Shown here in pieces: positions 7,292-9,364 of a DNA stretch of 9,364 nt. This stretch comes from JAEELC01 sp963621965 (GTDB lineage: Bacteria; Bacillota_I; Bacilli_A; Acholeplasmatales; Anaeroplasmataceae). Under the pieces are notes generated by a model. That model was not told where the DNA came from and made no database searches. It saw only the letters and a program-made list of their open reading frames with translations. The stretch's first letter is position 1, and every line of letters begins with the position of its first letter. A program made the translations under genes and the position numbers. The stretch spans positions 1 to 9,364 of the forward strand of contig CAVFGN010000050.1 in the NCBI GenBank assembly GCA_963621965.1, given 5' to 3'.

Positions 7292-8110
7292 TTAATGAGC
7301 TAAAATTTCCGCATGGTCCTCAAAAATTGCAATAGTGTATTCCCATTGAGCACTATCCGATCCATCGTCTGTATAAATAGTCCAATTATTAGATGCATCT
7401 AAAAATACATGCCTTTTTCCTCTATTTACCATTGGTTCAATAGTAAATACCATACCTGGAGTAATGATCATACCTTCATGTTTTTTTCCAACATGACAAA
7501 CATAAGGATCTTCATGTATTTCAAGACCAACGCCATGTCCTCCGACTTCACGTACAACAGAATAGCCATAAGAAGTAGCCATTTTGTTAATAATATAGCC
7601 AATATCACCAAGTGTTGTTTCCCACGGAACTATTGATTCAAATGCCTTATCAAGCATCTTTTTTACACGTTCACATAAACCAACACGTTCTTTACTTGCA
7701 TTACCAATAACAAACATACGAGAACTATCACCATAATAACCATCAACATAAGTAGTGCAATCAACATTTACAATGTCCCCTGGCATTAAGACATCTTTTT
7801 GACTTGGTATACCATGACATACCATATCATTAATTGATGTACAAGTGTAAGCAGGGTATCCTTCATAACCATATACTGCGCTTCTTCCACCAAATTCAAT
7901 AGACTTAATACGAACAATTTCATCTATTTCTTTTGTAGTCATATAAGGTCTTATTTGTTTAGCTACTTCGTCTAAAACCTTAGTATTTGCAATACTAGCT
8001 TTTCTAATACCTTCTATTTGTACATCAGTTTTAATCATACTGTCTTCTGGTACGATTTTACCTTGTTCTTTTAATAAGTGAATTTTTTCTAAAATAAGAT
8101 TACGATCCAT
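7292..8110 (-). CDS. map: Methionine aminopeptidase, type I
   Basis: Removes the initiator Met from nascent proteins in the cytoplasm. All five metal ligands of the pita-bread fold are present: Asp117 (NVDCTT), Asp128 (GYYGDSS), His192 (GGHGVGLEIHEDP), Glu225 (FTIEPM) and Glu257 (SAQWEYT). The substrate-binding His99 is in SINDMVCHGIPS, and His199 is also conserved. At 272 residues it is longer than the minimal ~250-residue enzymes because of a ~24-residue N-terminal segment (ILEKIHLLKEQGKIVPED) before the usual IKT..QIEGIRKA start. That segment resembles the linker that follows an N-terminal SEC-C zinc motif in some Gram-positive enzymes, but no Cys-rich motif is present. The start is supported by AAAGGA about 10 nt upstream. 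It is the first gene of a two-gene unit with the PAQR gene. An essential gene in most bacteria that have a single copy. Confidence 0.96.
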   Translation of the reverse strand: MDRNLILEKIHLLKEQGKIVPEDSMIKTDVQIEGIRKASIANTKVLDEVAKQIRPYMTTKEIDEIVRIKSIEFGGRSAVYGYEGYPAYTCTSINDMVCHGIPSQKDVLMPGDIVNVDCTTYVDGYYGDSSRMFVIGNASKERVGLCERVKKMLDKAFESIVPWETTLGDIGYIINKMATSYGYSVVREVGGHGVGLEIHEDPYVCHVGKKHEGMIITPGMVFTIEPMVNRGKRHVFLDASNNWTIYTDDGSDSAQWEYTIAIFEDHAEILAH

Positions 8111-8143
8111 AAAATATAAATCCTTTCAATTATAAACGTTAAA

Positions 8144-8171
8144 ATTATAGCACATTTTTAAATATTATTAA
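8144..8171 (-). promoter_or_regulatory. Extended -10 promoter of map
   Basis: The minus strand carries TGCTATAAT, a perfect extended -10 (TATAAT at 8144-8149, TG at 8151-8152). The -35 is weak; TTAATA at 8166-8171 with a 16-nt spacer is the best candidate. The start site would fall near 8137, giving a ~27-nt leader with the AAAGGA ribosome binding site at 8121-8126. Confidence 0.72.
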
Positions 8172-8210
8172 AATAATTTTAGTCCAAACTAACATAAACA
8201 TTTCTTTTGT

Positions 8211-8240
8211 TTAGAAAGAAAAGAATTTTCGTGATATAAT
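8211..8240 (+). promoter_or_regulatory. Extended -10 promoter of the exonuclease gene
   Basis: TGATATAAT at 8232-8240 is a full TGnTATAAT extended -10. The -35 is poor (TTAGAA at 8211-8216, 18-nt spacer). The predicted start is near 8247, so the leader is only about 15 nt and contains AAGGA at 8248-8252, 9 nt before the ATG; initiation slightly upstream is possible. It lies back to back with the map promoter, with about 80 bp between the two -10 elements. Confidence 0.7.
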
Positions 8241-8261
8241 TTATAAAAAGGATAAAAATAT

Positions 8262-8954
8262 ATGAATACATTAGATGAAATTTTTGATAAATACGATACA
8301 ATTATTTGTCTAGACACTGAAACTACAGGATTAGATGAATTAAAATGCCAAATAATAGATTTAGGTGTTATTGAAATTAAAAGAATTAATGATAAACTTG
8401 TTGAAACAAGTTCTATTAACGATTTAATTAAATTAGAGGATAGCGGTGCTAAATTACCAGCTGAAATTGTCAATTTAACACATATAACAGATGAAATGTT
8501 AGCGAGTGACGGCTTGACAAGTACAGCAGTCAAAGAAAAGTTTGCTTCTCTTTTAGGAAAGCCCGGTAAAAAAATTATTGCTACATATAATGCACAATTT
8601 GATTTAAAATTCTTAAGACACTTCTTAAAAGGAATTAAACTTACTGATGTAGTTTTCTTAGATATAATGACAGTTTATAAAGATAGAGTTAGTTATCCAC
8701 ACAAATTGTGTGAAGCAATAAATCATTATGATTTAAATGACATTGTTGTTAATTCTCATAGAGCACTTGATGATACGCGTGCTTGTTTTGAGGTATTAAA
8801 GTGTATGTCAAACGAAAAACACGATATTGATAGATATATCAATTTATTTGGTTATAATGCAAAGTTTGGCTTGCCTAATCCGCAAATTAAAAATGTTGTT
8901 TATAAACCTCAATCAAATACCGCAAATTTAAAATATCCACTATATAATAAATAG
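8262..8954 (+). CDS. Stand-alone DEDDh 3'-5' exonuclease (DnaQ/PolC-Exo-like)
   Basis: A 230-residue RNase T/DnaQ-fold nuclease that removes nucleotides from 3' ends with two metal ions. The motifs are complete: Exo I LDTETTG (Asp18, Glu20), Exo II NAQFDLKFL (Asp114), Exo III SHRALDDT (His166, Asp171), which defines the DEDDh subgroup. NLTHITDEML at ~71-80 matches the region between Exo I and Exo II in epsilon-like exonucleases. There is no polymerase, helicase, BRCT or UvrC-like domain; after ~residue 185 comes a short tail (INLFGYNAKFGLPNPQIK) with no nuclease motif. Whether it proofreads, repairs DNA or trims RNA cannot be told from sequence, and 'polymerase III epsilon subunit' would be over-annotation. 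Monocistronic: own promoter, and the terminator begins within its stop codon. Confidence 0.92.
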   Translation: MNTLDEIFDKYDTIICLDTETTGLDELKCQIIDLGVIEIKRINDKLVETSSINDLIKLEDSGAKLPAEIVNLTHITDEMLASDGLTSTAVKEKFASLLGKPGKKIIATYNAQFDLKFLRHFLKGIKLTDVVFLDIMTVYKDRVSYPHKLCEAINHYDLNDIVVNSHRALDDTRACFEVLKCMSNEKHDIDRYINLFGYNAKFGLPNPQIKNVVYKPQSNTANLKYPLYNK

Positions 8955-8979
8955 GCACTTTATAAAAAAGTGCCTTTTT
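8953..8979 (+). terminator. Shared terminator between convergent exonuclease and glutaredoxin-like genes
   Basis: A perfect 9-bp stem AGGCACTTT (8953-8961) / AAAGTGCCT (8967-8975) with a 5-nt loop is followed by T8975-8979. It starts inside the TAG stop of the exonuclease gene and abuts the TAA stop of the opposing gene, filling the whole 23-bp gap. On the plus strand it is a textbook terminator. On the minus strand the following sequence is U-rich but interrupted (TATTTATTATATA), so it probably works in both directions, less efficiently for the minus strand. Confidence 0.88.
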
Positions 8980-9286
8980 AACAATTTTTAGAATCATCGA
9001 TACAAATTTTTCTACTATATTTTACATCAATTCCTTGTTCAATTAAGTAGTTATCCCATCTAAGAATTACATTACCATCATCTAATACAATAGTAGGTAT
9101 ACCAATTCCACCTATTTCTTTCATTAAATTATATTTTTTATTAGTGTCTCTTATTTGTAAAAATTCTTGCATATTACGAAGACTTTCATTGATATCAATA
9201 TAGGTATAAGGAATATTATTAGTTTCTAAATTATACTTAAAATCTCTAGTTTTAGAGCACATATCTGAACCATAAACTTTTATCAT
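8978..9286 (-). CDS. Glutaredoxin-related protein with altered (CSKT) active site
   Basis: A 102-residue thioredoxin-fold protein. It begins with strand MIKVYGSDMC, has a helix, then PYTYIDI, and a GIGIPTIVLDDG segment with the cis-Pro (Pro64) and Gly-rich turn of glutaredoxins. Its overall look matches the small glutaredoxin-related family in Gram-positive anaerobes, whose members, as I recall, usually carry CPxC. Here the site reads Cys10-Ser-Lys-Thr: both the Pro and the second Cys are missing, so a dithiol mechanism at that site is excluded. Two further cysteines lie at the extreme C-terminus (Cys95 and Cys102). Possible roles are a monothiol thiol-transferase, an enzyme using a C-terminal resolving Cys, or a redox-inactive binding protein. 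The ATG has AGAAGGT 7 nt upstream. Convergent with the exonuclease gene, no operon partner visible. Confidence 0.8.
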   Translation of the reverse strand: MIKVYGSDMCSKTRDFKYNLETNNIPYTYIDINESLRNMQEFLQIRDTNKKYNLMKEIGGIGIPTIVLDDGNVILRWDNYLIEQGIDVKYSRKICIDDSKNC

Positions 9287-9310
9287 ATAATATACCTTCT
9301 TCTTTTAAAT

Positions 9311-9339
9311 ATTCTAGCACTAATTAGTGTAAAAATAAA
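9311..9339 (-). promoter_or_regulatory. Extended -10 promoter of the glutaredoxin-like gene
   Basis: The minus strand reads TGCTAGAAT, an extended -10 with TAGAAT (5 of 6) at 9311-9316. No good -35 is present; TTTATT at 9334-9339 is at the 17-nt position. The predicted start is near 9304, giving an ~18-nt leader that contains the AGAAGGT ribosome binding site (9294-9300). The TG of the extended -10 lies inside the palindrome at 9318-9329. Confidence 0.62.
9318..9329. promoter_or_regulatory. 12-bp perfect palindrome in the promoter spacer (candidate operator)
   Basis: CACTAATTAGTG is a perfect palindrome located between the -10 and the presumed -35 of the glutaredoxin-like gene, and overlaps the TG of the extended -10. 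A dimeric repressor bound here would block polymerase. A palindrome of this length can occur by chance in AT-rich DNA, so the operator role is an inference. Confidence 0.4.
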
Positions 9340-9364
9340 TATTAGTTTTAATTCGTCTTTGATT

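Noticed and set aside
7409..7636. Plus-strand open frame of 75 codons within map
   Set aside because: Antisense to the catalytic part of methionine aminopeptidase, whose metal ligands are all intact in the opposite frame.
8189..8533. Minus-strand open frame of 114 codons over the start of the exonuclease gene
   Set aside because: It is antisense to the Exo I region and would also read through the divergent promoter region. The Ser/Leu/Ile-rich translation has no domain and no ribosome binding site.

Overview
This window reads as chromosome from a low-GC, AT-rich Gram-positive lineage (Bacillota or a relative, most likely an uncultured, probably gut-associated clostridial or bacillar/mycoplasmatal group). 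Support comes from the strongly AT-biased codons, AAGGAGG-type ribosome binding sites, TG-extended -10 promoters, short U-tailed terminators, and a giant surface protein with MBG/YDG-type Ig-like modules of a kind common in such bacteria. TGG encodes Trp and TGA is not read through in any gene, so code 11 fits. Genus-level placement is not possible from the sequence alone.

Layout: positions 1-302 are non-coding and hold a strong hairpin terminator. Positions 303-6374 (minus) are one gene of 2023 codons for a secreted, membrane-anchored, highly repetitive surface protein: signal peptide, beta-helix-like head, about 1200 residues of degenerate ~88-residue beta-rich repeats, two tandem 'TYGD/DWS' modules, three MBG/YDG-like modules, and a hydrophobic C-terminal anchor without LPXTG. 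Its promoter has a (TA)7 tract filling most of the -35/-10 spacer. Positions 6534-8110 (minus) are a two-gene unit, methionine aminopeptidase followed after 2 nt by a PAQR/hemolysin III family membrane protein, ending in its own terminator. A 151-bp divergent promoter region separates it from a stand-alone DEDDh 3'-5' exonuclease (8262-8954, plus). That gene converges on a small glutaredoxin-like protein (8978-9286, minus) with an altered active site; one hairpin in the 23-bp gap can serve both.

The four small genes look like ordinary housekeeping or accessory functions (N-terminal Met removal, membrane homeostasis, nucleic-acid 3'-end processing, thiol redox) and do not form an obvious joint pathway with the giant gene. 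The giant gene is separately transcribed and is the accessory, surface-exposed element of the window. I found no mobile element, CRISPR array, tRNA or rRNA, and no multi-gene system that I would call a new defence or biosynthetic locus. The points most worth following are the possible switchable promoter, the repeat architecture of the giant protein, and the non-canonical glutaredoxin with a palindrome at its promoter.
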